This document shows, piece after piece, positions 1-12,797 of a DNA stretch of 64,000 nucleotides. The notes beneath the pieces were generated by a model. It was not told the DNA's origin and made no database searches. It was given only the letters and a program-made list of their open reading frames with translations. The DNA lies in NCBI GenBank assembly GCA_013397695.1, contig VYZI01000136.1, positions 1,114,488 through 1,178,487 on the forward strand. The letters run 5' to 3'. The translations under genes and the position numbers were made by a program. Each line of letters starts with the position of its first letter. Positions within the stretch are counted from its first letter, which is position 1. Origin of the DNA: Centropus unirufus (lineage: Eukaryota > Chordata > Aves > Cuculiformes > Centropidae).

Positions 1-3000
1 ATTGCACTCAGTGCAATTTCTGACTTATTCAGTCCCTTCTCTTTTAAAAACTCTATCTTTATCCAAGCCAACTCCACCTGACCCATAACAGATGAGGTGA
101 GGTGACAAAACGCCTGCAGTTTCCCTTTGAGTGAATGAGTACCTTTTAAAACAAACCTTTCCTTTATGATTTAAAAAAAGCAGCCTATGAAGAGTCAAGG
201 AGCCTCTAGGGGAGTTGTACTGGTGGTTAATTTCTCCCATCGTTAAAACATCTGTTCTTTATTTCTAGTCTGAATCTTTCCAGCAATTCACTCTAGCCTG
301 ACCTCCACCTATTATAGTGTCATTTTCTCCTAGATTAAAGAGCTGAATTCTCTCAGAAAGGTTATTTCTATAAAGATAATTGAAGGAATGAGACCAAGTC
401 AACTCTTAACTACCAAGGTGAAGTTGAAGAGAGAAAGCTTTTAAATCTCTTGATTAAAATTGTAATTTCAAGACCCTTTGTTGCTGCCTTTTTTTCAGTA
501 TTCCCATTGAAATATAAATATCAGACTTGAGTAAATACATCTGTAATTGTCCCATTAAGGCTGCATACAAGAAAATATAACCTATCTGACAATGCTCCAT
601 TAGTATTTCAAAGCATGGCATTAGCCACATATTGAACAGTTTCATGCTACTCAACTGTTTCTCCACCAACGCCTTGCAACACTCAGCAGATGTTACTGAT
701 CGCTTCAGTGTTGCCCTTTTAGATCCCCAGAAGGAAATGGTTCATACAACCAGGTAGAAACAGGAAAATACTGGTGTTTATGCCCCTCATTGATCAGAAA
801 ATAGCGTTCACTAAGGGGTAGAATAAAGTCACAAATGCAAAATCTATCAGTTCTCCCCAGGAATGGGTGGAAGATAAATTTAAAGAAGGTGCAAGCTTGA
901 TTCTACTGCCTCTAAATTCTTGTTATATTTAAGTGTTCAATAGGACCTAGTTCATTGATAATGTTGCTCTTCTTGTCTTTTGTTGTTTAGTTATGCAAAA
1001 GTTCCTGCCCTAAAGCTGTTTGGAAACCAGGTGATGCAGGCTGGCCAAACAAAACCTACCTACACCAGAATACCACATCCATCACCCTGTTGATAGTTCA
1101 CCTCTTTCGGCTGCCTAAAATCTGAAATTCTTTAATTTAAATAAGCAGAGACATTGCAGGGCTATTTATTCACTGTGCTCTGGGTGACATGGTTCTACAC
1201 TGAGTACAGAAGCAGTCACCCAGCAGACTGTTTCCCTTTACCTTTGCTATTGCAGTCATTGTTTGTGCACCCCACACACACACACACCCCCCTCTTTATT
1301 TGGGGTCCAATCTCCTAGACTGTTTTAATCCCTGGAAACCTAGTAGATTAATGCATAGTGAACCATTTCCACTTTCCCTTCTTGATTGCCTAGTTCACTC
1401 TGGAAATTCTTCTGTATCACTATAAGTTAGGAACCTGCTACAGTTAAAACATTTTCTCTTACTTCTGTAGTACATTGTCTGTCTAGACAGGATCTATTTG
1501 AACTTGGTTGCAGCACCTGATTTAGGCATATAAATTAATTTTGGTAGAAGTCAAGGCATAAATGGCACAGATGTTTCTTTCTCTGATATTTAAACCTGAG
1601 CCATCTTACTATGTACCTACCACGTCTGCTGGAAATGAGGAATTTCCAAGAAAAGATGGATGGCACACAAGTAGGAGGTTTAAAGTCACACAGCATATTC
1701 TCTTCATCCAGGATTACAAAGAACTGTTCTCACCACAGTTAACCCGTGGAAACTCTCAGTATTTCCCCTCTTTTCTTGTCTTCAGACTCCTGCCGCTGTT
1801 ATTAGGTTTCATTCTCTGATCAGTGCTATCTACTTCAAAAGGAAGATGAAACCTATGAGTCATAACCACTTGTAATGCCCTGTATCATGGGACAAAATTA
1901 TTTTCACACCAATGGGATGGATTAGCAAAAGCCCAGGTTGCTTATGTCTGAATAAACAGCTAATATTCTAATTCCTAATAAAAGACCAATGCTTTCTTAT
2001 GAGGCTGCTAAAGCTAATTTTTTTACTAATATCTTGCAATAGCATCACCTCTAATCCTTTCGTCCCAGCCCCTCCAAAATACTGATCAGCCCTAAAGGAC
2101 CTTAGAAGGTTAACTACTTTACTCTAGAACAGGATGATTATGATAAATTTTAAGATGCATCCATGAAGATAAATTAGGGAAAAGGGTATTCCAGAACACA
2201 TCACTAGCACTAAGATGGGCTTGCTGGTGGTATTCACCTTGCACTGTTGAGTTCGATCAGTCCACTTGGGTCAGAAACTGTTTCATTTATTGCACAGAAA
2301 AGGTTTGCACAGGGTCTCTTCCCTGTGATGCCATCAGATGTGGAAGATGTAATTGTGAACTCATTGCAAAACGCTTATTCTCCAGTTCAGGCATTGGATT
2401 CAGAAACACATGAATTGTGATCAGGAGTAGACAGACAAATGAGGTCCTCACTGAACTTTGGTCACTTAAGAGTAGGACTTGACTTTCATGATCTCTAAGC
2501 TTTATATTGAGTCTGAGGCCTATGGAATGGAATACGTTGTTGGTCAGTTCTGGGTGACCTTTCTGATAACATACCAAGCTCTGAGCTTTTGTTTGCAATT
2601 CATAACAAAAAATCCCTGAAGAAGAAGTGGAAAAAAAGCAAACTGCTGGTCACAGAACTTCTGTCCATTCACACAGGGTGACCTGTCCTATCAGCTTCTC
2701 CCTGCACGTGCCATCCTTTATTCACCTTTTGGCTTGAAGCATTCCATCAACTCAAGTTGTCTGGCAGTCAAAACTCATCCAGAATAAAGTTCATTATAAG
2801 CTTATTGCAACTAGAAAGGTGTTTTTGCTTAAGATTAATATGAGATCTCTTTTGTGCTTTCTTGTCTTATGAGTGTCCTGTGACCTTTCAAAAATTGAAC
2901 ACTAATCCTCACTCCGGATTTGAATGAAACATCTGATTTCATCGCTTCCCATAAATAGTAGGGAGTAGAATAACGAACTTGAAAAAGCACAAAACTTACT

Positions 3001-4651
3001 GTGTGCAGGAGTTCCATTTTTTATTATCTTCTGCTAATAATCCTTTCTCTACAGCCTCTAATCATCACTCATAATGAAACTCCTCAGTTAGAACAAGGGA
3101 CCTTGTAGCTAGATTTGAGGGACTGAAAATAAGTCTGTCCACATCCTGAGGAATATGAGGAAGAGGCTATAATCAGTCACCATCAAGGACAGTTGAAAAG
3201 CATGCAGAGTGTTGTAGTAAATTCACAAAAGAGGTTTCCAGTTGTCTGAGAGGACAGTTACTACAACTAGGAAATTGCTCCCACTTTTAAAACCCTTTTG
3301 TTCTCTTCGCCCTTTTTTTCTCTTCCTAAATATTTCACCCAGTTCCTACATGAAACTTGTTAGCCCAAAAGCACCACCTCCCAGAGGCATTCAGTCATCC
3401 CACCCTACAAACCTGGATACTCCTAGCAGGTTCCCAAGAATGCATCTGAAGGGCGCGCTATGAGTGGAAGGAGAAGGCTTTACAAACCTCACTAGACCTC
3501 TTTCAACTGTTTTTTGTAACCTGATCTGTTTGTGGCTTGAACTGTTTATGGTGTGATCTCTTTGGCACAGATAAATTTCACAGGTAAATTCATGAGTCTG
3601 GCAAAGTGTGAGAGAAGGACGGTTGTGTTACAGTACAGCCCCTTTCTGTCCAGCCTCGCTACAGCTCTTTGTAGCCCTTGCATTCATACAGGAGCTTTTC
3701 TGCACTGATTGCTGGCTTGGTTTGTTTAGTGCCATCATGGCAAACATGATAAGTAATGTTATCAAAAGTGTGTTCACATAAAAATTCTGCAGTCCCATGG
3801 AATTATTTGGAAGTTCTCCAAGAGGATGTCCTCTGGGAGCCTTCTCTGCATCCAAATAGCTTTCACTGCTATGAAACATTTCCTAATACACGCTGTGTTT
3901 GTTCCCAAGGGGACATTCTCACCATTTCCTTTCCTGCTGGTATCTGCCCCCTTCACACGCTTTGGATGGGTCCCTAGGCACCCTCATGGCTGGTCCTTTG
4001 GTGAGATGCTTATGCCATTCCCAGTTTTGAAAGGACTGTCCCAAGTTCAGATTTAGGTCATTAAACAGACAACCTTTTGCTTAATGCTGGTGCTGTGGTG
4101 AAGGTTCCTGCTCATGGATGCAACCACATGCCCTACCATGAAATTCCATGTTTCTGAGCTGTGTATTTGTCTCCTCACAGGAACAAGAGTCCTGTGAATT
4201 CCTACTGAATTCCTTCGGATTCAGTACTATCAGAGAGAGAAGAGGGAGGCAGAGCAAGCCTAGATGTTGTCAAAAGATGTTAGGGGTCATGAGGTAAATA
4301 TCCCAATCATACCTGTAGTTATATTTTTAATAATGACGAGGAGATGAAGCACGAAAGGGTGGTGTCATGGGATAAATTTGAAGGAGAAAGAATATAATAA
4401 ACCAGAGCAGCAATGTAGCTGCCCTGGACAAGGGGTTCACATCCAGATTCTGGGTAGAAGCAAGGGATTTCTTCTGCTTTAAATCAGTGGTGGACAAATG
4501 GTAGCACAAATCCAAATCCATAGCAGGACACACTAGGTTGTCTCTGCACATGGAGTTCAGTGAGCTCTTCCCCTCAATGCACTAAGATTAGCAGGCTCCT
4601 GTTTTCTTTTTTTTTTTTTGTTGGCTGGATTTTTTGGCTGTTTTTCTTTTT
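1..4651. other. Intergenic, no gene recognised
   Basis: AT-rich unique-looking sequence. Open frames are all shorter than about 105 codons, overlap one another on both strands and show no recognisable domain. Apart from a short CA microsatellite near 1.27 kb and homopolymer T runs near 4.6 kb, I see no repeat family and no splice or promoter structure that I could support. Confidence 0.6.
1271..1290. repeat. (CA)n microsatellite
   Basis: About eight CA dinucleotides flanked by short C runs. This is a simple repeat seen directly in the sequence; it is short enough that length polymorphism may be low. Confidence 0.85.
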
Positions 4652-4754
4652 GTCTTGTTACTTCAGATTGTTAAATAAAAACAGAAAAGCACTGGAAATG
4701 CTGAGAGGATACAATATCATTTAGGCTAAGAAGTTTTCACTAATTAACTTAATT
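4652..4754 (+). repeat. 103-bp direct repeat, copy A
   Basis: This segment recurs at 5471-5573 with a constant offset of 819 bp and only four mismatches that I can count, so about 96% identity. It begins at GTCTTGTTACTTCAG and ends in the AT-rich TTCACTAATTAACTTAATT. Copy A sits in unique sequence just after a T-rich run, so it is probably the source copy; copy B interrupts a CR1 element. Confidence 0.9.
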
Positions 4755-5385
4755 CCTTTGAAAAGGTAGAGGAGAGGGTATTAAGCACCCCTGAGACAAT
4801 GCTAGTTGTTCAAGAAGAATATGACATTTCAATAAACAACCAAAACAAAAAGTGCAAGAAAGACCTGTCACTATGGCAACAATGTGTATCAAGCTGATGT
4901 CAAACATTCTCTGAAATAATATTGCCAAGTTGTAAAATGTGATGATGAAGCAGGCTACAAAAGGAGTGTGTCAGAGTTTTATTTATACTATTTTTTATGT
5001 ACCTATTTTCCTATGTGGTATGCATATATTAAACCCACACTACCACCCCCAGCATACAGCTGTCCCTATGAACTTTCTTAGCTCTAGAACTTCAGGGCAG
5101 GAAGGGCAAGGAGAAGAGAGGAAGGGAAAACAGCATTCTGGTTTGACTAGGAAAATGGCACTGCCTCTTTTTAGTACCGGGTGGACATTAGTGAAATAGG
5201 CAGCATTCAGTTCTCATCTCCATTATTTGCTCTACAGGTTTCAATAGTACAATTCCAGATTTGCAGCAGTGGAACTGAGATCAAAATTAGCCAAATATGT
5301 TCTATATTTTGTTTGTGTATTCTGCAAACGTGAATGCACAGACTTTGTCTGAAGAAGCAGGGTTGGGGGTGCTGTGTGAAACTAA

Positions 5386-6226
5386 GTCATGGAATCACAG
5401 AGTAGATGAGTCTGGAAGGTATCTCTGGAAGTCACCTAGTCCAGTCCCGCAGCTCAAGCTGAGTCACCCAGTCTTTTTACTTCAGATTGTTAAATAAGAA
5501 CAGAAAAATACTGGAAATGCTGAGAGGATACAATATCATTTAGGCTAAGAAGTTTTCACTAATTAACTTAATTAATTAACCAGAGCTGGTTGCCAAGGGT
5601 CATGTCTGAATGACTTTTGAAAATTTCCAAGGAGCAGAAACCTGCAGCCTCTCTGGGAAACCTGTGTCAATGCTTGGTCACCTTCACTGTCAAACTGTTT
5701 CCTAATTTTCTGAGGGACCCTTCCATGTTTCAGAGTGTGACCATTACCCCTTGTCCTCTCACTGAGTATCACTGGAAACAGCCTGGTTCTGTCCTCTCTG
5801 CACCCTCCCTCCAAGGGTTTGCAGATATTGATGAGACCTCCCCTAAGTCTTCCCTTCTCCAGGCCCAGCAGTCCCAATTCTCTCAGCCCTTCCTTACAGC
5901 AGAGATGCTCCAGTCTTTTCATCAACTTTATGGCCCTTCACTGAGGTCTATGCTCATGTCTTTCTTGTACTAGGCGTCCCAGAACTGGGTACTACTTCAG
6001 GAAGGATGGCCTCCCTTGACCTGCTGACATTTCCTTTTCTATCACAGCCCAGGACACCACTGGCCTTCTTTGCCACCAGGGCACATTGCTAGATCATGGT
6101 TAACTTGCTGTCCTTGCTGTCCACCCAGGTCCTTCTCTGCCCAGCTGCTCTCTAGCTGGGTGGCCCCCAGAATGTACTAGTACCTGGGCTGCATGTGGCT
6201 GATCCTTTCCAGATGCAGGAGTCTGA
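5386..6226 (-). mobile_element. CR1 retrotransposon 3' fragment, interrupted
   Basis: Read on the + strand it begins with the antisense CR1 3' end (ATGGAATCACAG, then GGAAGGTATCTCTGGAAGTCACCTAGTCCAG). It continues through antisense CR1 landmarks: the CTCTCTGGGAAACCTGTG block, the CCTTCTCCAGGCCCAGCAGTCCC block near 5855, and the GCCTTCTTTGCCACCAGGGCACATTGCT block near 6062. This is the 3' non-coding and terminal part of a CR1 LINE, 5' truncated as is usual for the family. It is split by a 103-bp insertion (5471-5573) that copies the sequence at 4652-4754. No complete ORF remains. Confidence 0.9.
5471..5573 (+). repeat. 103-bp direct repeat, copy B, inside CR1
   Basis: Near-identical to 4652-4754. 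The CR1 reads up to GTCACCCA at about 5470 and resumes at about 5580 with AGAGCTGGTTGCC, where intact CR1 copies run without this segment. So this copy is an insertion, with an extra AATTAATTAAC at its right edge. It has no transposase, terminal inverted repeat or poly-A that I can see. Confidence 0.85.
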
Positions 6227-9200
6227 AGTGAGGTGATCAAACAACTGATTTTGTTTTATCCTTCATGTTGCAAAAGGAAAATGAAAAGCTGCTTTTCATA
6301 TTTTTGATGCATTTTTGTAGTTGCAGATACAATGGGCCCAGTGAACCACTCAGAGGACAAAGATGAGGCTTGTAATTATTAACATTAGTATTTCTGCCAC
6401 TGCAAGAAACATCTGTACCTTTCAATGGAATCTTGGGAAATCAAGAGGAGATACCATGATGTGCAGCAAAGCAAGCAGAAGAGAGAAAACCATCATCCCT
6501 TAAGCCTGGCATGAATTTGGAAGCGGGCAACAGCTTTAGCAACCAATAATTATTTTCCTAAAAAAAGAATGTTTTTCTTCCCATTTGGCACACACTGACT
6601 TCTATGTATCTTGCACTTTTTGGCCTTCTGTTCCTGTCTTAACCAGGTATAGAGATGCAAGCACATATATCCATCTCCAGACAATCTTTCTAAATCTCTC
6701 TGATATTGCCTTGGCATTTTTCTGAGAGTACATATTGAGTTTATTAATGCAAACCCTCGGCTCCAATACACAATGGTCTCACTGTCACAAGACTGGTGTC
6801 CTAATTCTTGACCCACCTCTGCTGTGCTCCTAGATGTGCTCCTCCTCTCTCTTACACTTCCTCTGCTGCCTTCTTCTCTGATCATCGGATCCCAGCGCAT
6901 GGAGCCTGGTACACCTAAACAACTTCCTCAAGATTGTTGTGGTCCTTCTTGTCCCACCCATGTCCTTGCATGGAACATTCCTCTTCCCCAACATATGCCA
7001 GCCACCATCTTACGAACTATTCCCCGGCTTACCACAAGACAGAAGCTACTAAAAGGCCTCTGCAAAGACTGGACATCCAAATGACACCACGAATCCATGT
7101 AAGAAAAACGTAGATAGTGCTGTAAATCCATAAAGAAAAGAACAAAAAAATAATGCTGCTGTAAATCTGAGTTACCTCCTTGTTCCAGGTGAAATTCTGG
7201 TTCATTACACATCTGCAGGGAAAGCACTGTGCTCCTTCAAAGCATAAGACACCTCCATGATGACCTCAACTACTTATCAATTTTAGACTAGAGCTGAATT
7301 AAAACATTGTACAAAACTATTCAGGCTGGTCATGCATTGATGCAGCAGGATTTTGTTCTACACAAAACTGAGTGGCTTTTTTCTCTTTGATCCTTTATTC
7401 CATGTTTTATTTGATCAAACTTTGCCAAAGACAGCAAACCCACAGGATAAAATTAAAGCTATTTGGGATTTCTTTTCAAGAGTATACGATTTTTGTGCAA
7501 TCAAAACTATACACAGGAAGCACCTGATTTCAGTGAAGTGCCTGTTTATTAAACAGAAAATTTTGAGAAAATGGGATGAAAATACTATGAAATTATGCAT
7601 TCCAACTTTGACACTTCCACAAGAAAAAGTGTTTTCTCACATGGAGCAAACTTGCATGACAAAAAAGCTGCTGCTTCACACAGTATCTACTTTTGAAGGT
7701 TGAAGCAAGGATAAATAGTCATCTTTCCTCCTCTTTTGCAGCTGGCCTGTGGCAAAGTCAAATTACAGCTTTGAACTACATGCAGAGTTGCATGTTCAAA
7801 CCCCTACCAGACCCATTCAGCACTCATCTTTGCTAGAAATCTTAATCTGAAATGAAAACAAAACTCACTGTTCTATGTGACATTTCTTTCTTCCATCCCA
7901 GATCTTAGAATTTACCTGGATGAGTAATGATTTTATACTCTGGAGTTCCTGTCTCTAGGGTGGCTGCATTTTTGCATGGCTTAGAGCTTGTATAATAATT
8001 CAGCATCCTTCAGAGTAAAAAGCGTGATGTCCTGTCCACCTCTCTAGCCCTTCTTGCCCAGTCTGTCTCTGAAGGCCCTGCATGCCATGCTCATCAATGC
8101 AGTATAAAATGTTGCTCATGAGAAGGCAGTGCTAATCCAATGGTAAAGTTGCAGAATTAAGCATGCAACACTCAGGAAGTACAGAGATAGGTTCACTCAG
8201 CCATGCAATGAGGCCACCTAATGCTCTGTCACTAAACCATCACCCTGTCCCCCGATAGCTGAACACCGTGGGGTGTGGTGGGCTTGAGTGGCAGAATTGT
8301 ACAAGCGCCTGAGCCCAGCTGATGGTCTGGAGCTCTGCAAGAGCCAGGGAGATGAGTTCCTCCGGCAATTTTTAACCTTCTCTTGAGGTACTCCAATACG
8401 CAGAAGGGCAAGTGGTCTCATTCTGTTCCAGACATCTTTTGGGCAATCAGTTTTACGAGCTGAAAATGACTATTTTCCTAGAGCTGGAGTTCTTTCTGTA
8501 TTTTTATTATCCACCCACTAAACTGAAAAAAAAAAAGGCAAAAAGAAGAGAGAGCCCATTACATCTTCAATGTAAAGTTACCATGAAATATGGAAGAGCC
8601 AAGAGTATCAGTGTCACTTCTGTATGAAATTGGGTTCCAATGTCTGTTAGAAAGCCTGGAAAAGAAGCCAGCTCTGATTATTTCAGTGCCTGGAACTGCA
8701 GAGAGGATGGGTGGACCTTTCTTGTTTTGTATTTTTTTCTCTTTGGAAATAAGCTGAAGTGATGAGCTATTATTTAGAGCTGGCTCTTTGCCAGGCTGCC
8801 ATTTCAGAACTGCAAACAGCCTGGAGGTTAAGCTCAGGAGAAAGTAAATCTTGTGTTTACACTCTAACAAATGAACACTAGTGTTGTTGCCTGGCTTTCT
8901 GGCTTCCTTAGAAAAAATAAAATGGGGGGGGGGAGGTCTGTGCAAAATTTAGTCTGGATTGCTCCACTGTTGTGGTGGAGTAAACAAGATGATGTCTTTC
9001 AATCCCTTCCCTGCCACAGTTCCTATGCCACTGCTTTAGAAGCAGCACAAGGAATGAGATAGGTCTTCATGATTTAGAGTTTTACATTAATTTTCAAGTG
9101 ATTCCAAAAGGAAAAAATTCAAGCACTGTCATGGGCTATTTTGGGATGTTAATGACCTGGACCAGTTTGGTGAAGAGCCCATGAATGGCAGTGAGATGGT

Positions 9201-9534
9201 CTACGTGGAATTTAAGTCCTTTGAATGTAGTCCTCTTATTTTATCCCGTGTCCCTCTCCAAGCTTGAACCTGGCAACAGGAATGACAACAACATATGGGT
9301 AGCTCCATTTCCTAACAAGGGCTGTTTCTTGCCCTTGATGCTGGGATTTGATCAAGTCAGATCACAGGGCAAAATCCTTCTACGTCTGAAATGAAGCACT
9401 TACCACATCTGATCCATTCAATTTGTAAGTAGAAATATATTCAAATAATGGTGTGGATGTGGAAACACCAGTTCAAGACAGGGGCATTAGAGCTCTACCA
9501 CAGACATCATCTGCAGATGCAGTCACATGACATA
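6227..9534. other. Intergenic, no gene recognised
   Basis: Unique-looking AT-rich sequence with short overlapping open frames on both strands, none with a recognisable domain. It contains an A run near 8525 and a run of ten G at 8924-8933. A weak MIR/tRNA-SINE-like similarity around 8130-8260 is noted under findings but is not strong enough to annotate. Confidence 0.55.
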
Positions 9535-10335
9535 TTGGCAGGTCTTCATCTTCTCAGCAACATTTGTTGGGTTGCATTGCTCCTGAGCTTAGAGGAGGTG
9601 ATCTTTGATACTAACCAGCTTTCTTGGGCCCCTCTTCCCTCCAGGGCTTTATCTTATAATACCCTACCAAGCAGATCTCTGAAGAGGCCAAAGTCTGTAG
9701 TCCTCAAGTGCAGGGTTGTGAGCTTGCTGTGTGCCCTCCTTGCAGCCCTAAGGATATTGAACTCCACCATTTCATGGGCACTGCAGCCAAGGCTTCCCTT
9801 GAGGTTCACACTGCCCACCAGTCCTTCCTTGTTGGTAAGAACAAGGTCAGGCATAGCACCTTGCCTCATTGGTTCCTTTATTTCTTGGAGAAGGAATTAA
9901 TGATCAATGCATTCCAGGAGTTCTCTGGATTGCTTGTGTCCTCTTGTATTGTCCCTTCAACAGGTATTGGTGTGGTTGAAGTCTCCCTTGTTCCAGGACT
10001 TGTGAACATGGGTCTGCTTCTATCTTTCTATAGAAGGCCTCATCTGCTTGGTCTTCTTGGCTGGGTGACCTGCAGAAGACACCCACTATAAAGTCACTTG
10101 ACCCTGCACTCCTTTTAATCCTGACTAATAAGCTCCTAGTCAACTCTAGGTGGAACTCCATGCACTCCAGATGATCACTAGCATAGAAGGTAACACCCCC
10201 TCCTTTTCTCCCTTCCCGGTCCTTCATAAAGAGCTGATATCCTTCCATTCCACCACTCCAGTCATAGGAGCCATCACACCTCATTGTGGTGATGCTAATG
10301 AGACCATAGCCATGAGGGTGTGTGCACATCTCGTA
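9535..10335 (-). mobile_element. CR1 ORF2 internal fragment (endonuclease region)
   Basis: The minus strand encodes broken but recognisable CR1 ORF2 protein. At 10,150-10,300 it reads SYDWSGGMEGYQLF, then KGGGVTFYASDHLECMEFHLE and SSDFIVGVFCRSPSQEDQADEA, typical of the apurinic-type endonuclease domain. At 9,654-9,869 it reads MPDLVLTNKEGLVGSVNLKG, then HEMVEFNILRAARRAHSKL and FGLFRDLLGRV, the linker between endonuclease and reverse transcriptase. The pieces are in different frames, so the copy is dead. The fragment lacks the CR1 3' end. CR1 copies are normally 5' truncated but keep their 3' end, so a later deletion or rearrangement is likely. Confidence 0.9.
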
Positions 10336-12600
10336 ACACCTGTTGTTTATTCCCCATCATACTTGATCACTTCCGTGTCATGCAGATCCTTCACTTCATC
10401 AAATTTATATGAGTCTGGGGAATAGGTGAAAAGGATCAGGGGTTCAAACCAGCCTAGAAAGCCCCAAGTGGCATAAAAAGCATCACTTTCATCATAATTG
10501 CATCTGGACAGTACATGATTTTTTTGTTAAGTAGCCATTGTGGGTCTTCTCTACTTCTCCTGCATGTTTCCCTGGTGATCATGGAGAGGAAAAGCTGTAG
10601 TGACCATCGAGGAGAAAAGCTTTTGTTCCAAAAATAAAAGAGATGTGATGATTTTCTGTTAATTATTGAACTCTGATAAGAAAGCACAATAACAAAGCCA
10701 TGCCTGGATTCCCACAGTTATAAGTAAAATTTGCATTATAAGGAGGTGACATGCTAGATGGAGTAATGACAACAAAAATTTCCTTGAGGTCTACTTTTTG
10801 ACGGATGTATTTAATTAAACATTCTGGATACATAAAATCATCATTAACTGGGCTAAAAATACTTAGTGAACAAAGAACCATGGAAAATAATGGGGGTTGG
10901 TATCTGCTTTTGTTCACTCTGGGCAAAATTGGAAACCTTCCATTTGTTTTTTTTTCTTTTTTGTATTAGTGTCAGTGGAAGTAGAGAACCACTAGTCTTG
11001 ACTCATCAGCGGTTTCCAACTGCAGTCCCTGGACCTCTCAAGTGGGTGTGGGAAAGATCATTACCTATTGTCAGTCAGCTGGAAGTCATAACACAGATGC
11101 CTCTAACTCCACTAATGTACTTTTGCAGCTGCAGAAGCTGGAGAAGCTTGGAAATTACAAGGTCCAGATGCTCAGCTGGTGCAAGCTGATAGTACTCCAT
11201 TTCAACGTCAGCAGTCTTGGCTGTCTTTTCTCAGCTGTATCGGGAAAGTTCTCATCATCTTCCTTCATGTAGTTCCTTGTACTCAAGGCTATTCAACACA
11301 ACATCTTTAATCAAGAAGCTGAATCTGCCAGGCAGACAAGAGTTTGCTCAGAGCTACAGTGCATCTAGGGTCAATGTCAATAAATAAGGCAATTGAGCTG
11401 ACAGACCCGATTTTCATTGTACCAATCAAGTCCACAGCTTTGTGTACGTTTCAGTGTTCGGTTATTCAAAATGCAGAAACAAAAGGTGTGGCAAAAAGCC
11501 AAATGCTCTGTCTTTTTTTAAGGGGACAAAAAGCGTGGGATTGAGAGAGAGAGGCTTGAGAAGGTGTTTGAGGATTTCTCCCTTAAGCTACCCTGAAGCA
11601 CAGACCAAGAGAATGAACAACTGTGTTCTGAACCAGGCAGACCACAATTCCTCTCATGGATTACAGCATTGCTGCTGTCACTGGAGTTTCTACAGCAGAA
11701 AAATGGGGTTTAAGTGAATTTATTCTTGGTAGCTTTCTAATTTTCTCTCTGAGAAAATTTATTTCTCAGAGATGTTCTATAGAGCTCACTGTAGGCAGGT
11801 AACAAATGAAAATAAGTGGGTTCCTTGTTGATGTAAGAAAATTTCTCCTCAGAGTGGGGAACCAGGGAAGATCATAGTCTGATTCATCTCATATATATTC
11901 ACCTGCAGGTCTTCAACCCCCCTCCACTGGCCAAAGGAAGGTAGTCTCCTAATAATAAACCTAGAATGAAGTAGCCCTCAGGTATGACGGTGACACAAAA
12001 TGAAAGATGATATCCAGCCCTGTGGGCAACTTGCCTCATTCACTAAAATATGAAGCAATATGAAAGAAAAAATGGTCAAAGCACAAACTGTTGAGGAGCA
12101 ATAACCTTGCATCCCAAGTGGGTTTTCAACAGGCTGTGAAATGCTTACCTTACCCACCTTAGAGTGGGTGAGGCCATAGTTAGTTTAGAAGATGCTCCAT
12201 CAACATCAACCTTTGTTCAGCATGCATTATTGCAGTACCAGCTGACATTCATATTCACTTTCTTACATCCTTTAAAGTTTGAGGGTAGGGCCACATATCT
12301 TGAAAAAAGGTCTTCTTTCTCTGCAAAACTACCACAGCCTTCTTGGGCAAAAACCTCACTAGTAGCTTTGCTGCACAGGAAATTCAGGGGCAGTCATCCT
12401 GGGGAGGAAATGACTTTTGAGGAGGATGATATCCAATCAGGCAGTACCCCGTTGTGTTTAGAGAGGGAATAGTAAATATACTCCTGTCCTCCAGCCTGAT
12501 ACATAAGGGTCCCCAACACCCATCCAAACTGTTTGTGTACCCCATGAAGATGTAGAAATTATGTAGGATAACTGGAGCTTTTGAATCTAATTGAATCCAA
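10336..12600. other. Intergenic, no gene recognised
   Basis: AT-rich sequence with no recognisable coding region. A perfect 11-bp inverted repeat with a 5-nt loop is at 11,746-11,772. Open frames of about 90-107 codons on both strands overlap each other and show no domain. Confidence 0.55.
11746..11772. repeat. Perfect 11-bp inverted repeat (hairpin)
   Basis: TCTCTGAGAAA at 11,746-11,756 is the exact reverse complement of TTTCTCAGAGA at 11,762-11,772, with loop ATTTA. The structure is seen directly. No function is implied; it is AT-rich and may be chance or a relic of a small DNA transposon. Confidence 0.6.
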
Positions 12601-12797
12601 ACAGTTGTAAAACACTGGAACAAGCTATTTAGGGAAGTGGTGGAGTCAACGTCCCTGGAAGTATCTACAAGATATGTAGATGTGGCACTTAGGGACATGA
12701 TTTTGTGCTGGATTTGGCAGTTACGTTAACATTTGGATTCAATGATCTTAAAAGTGTTTTCTAATCAAAATGATTCTATGATTTTGTGATTCTATGA
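12601..12797 (+). mobile_element. CR1 3' end fragment
   Basis: Sense-strand CR1 3' end. It shows AAACACTGGAACAAGC, GGGAAGTGGTGGAGTC, CCCTGGAAGTATCTACAAG and GATGTGGCACTTAGGGACATG. It finishes with the 8-mer-type tail GATTCTATGATTTTGTGATTCTATGA. The copy is diverged and non-coding. Confidence 0.85.

Noticed and set aside
9448..9900. Plus-strand 150-codon frame
   Set aside because: It overlaps the antisense of the CR1 ORF2 fragment that explains the region.
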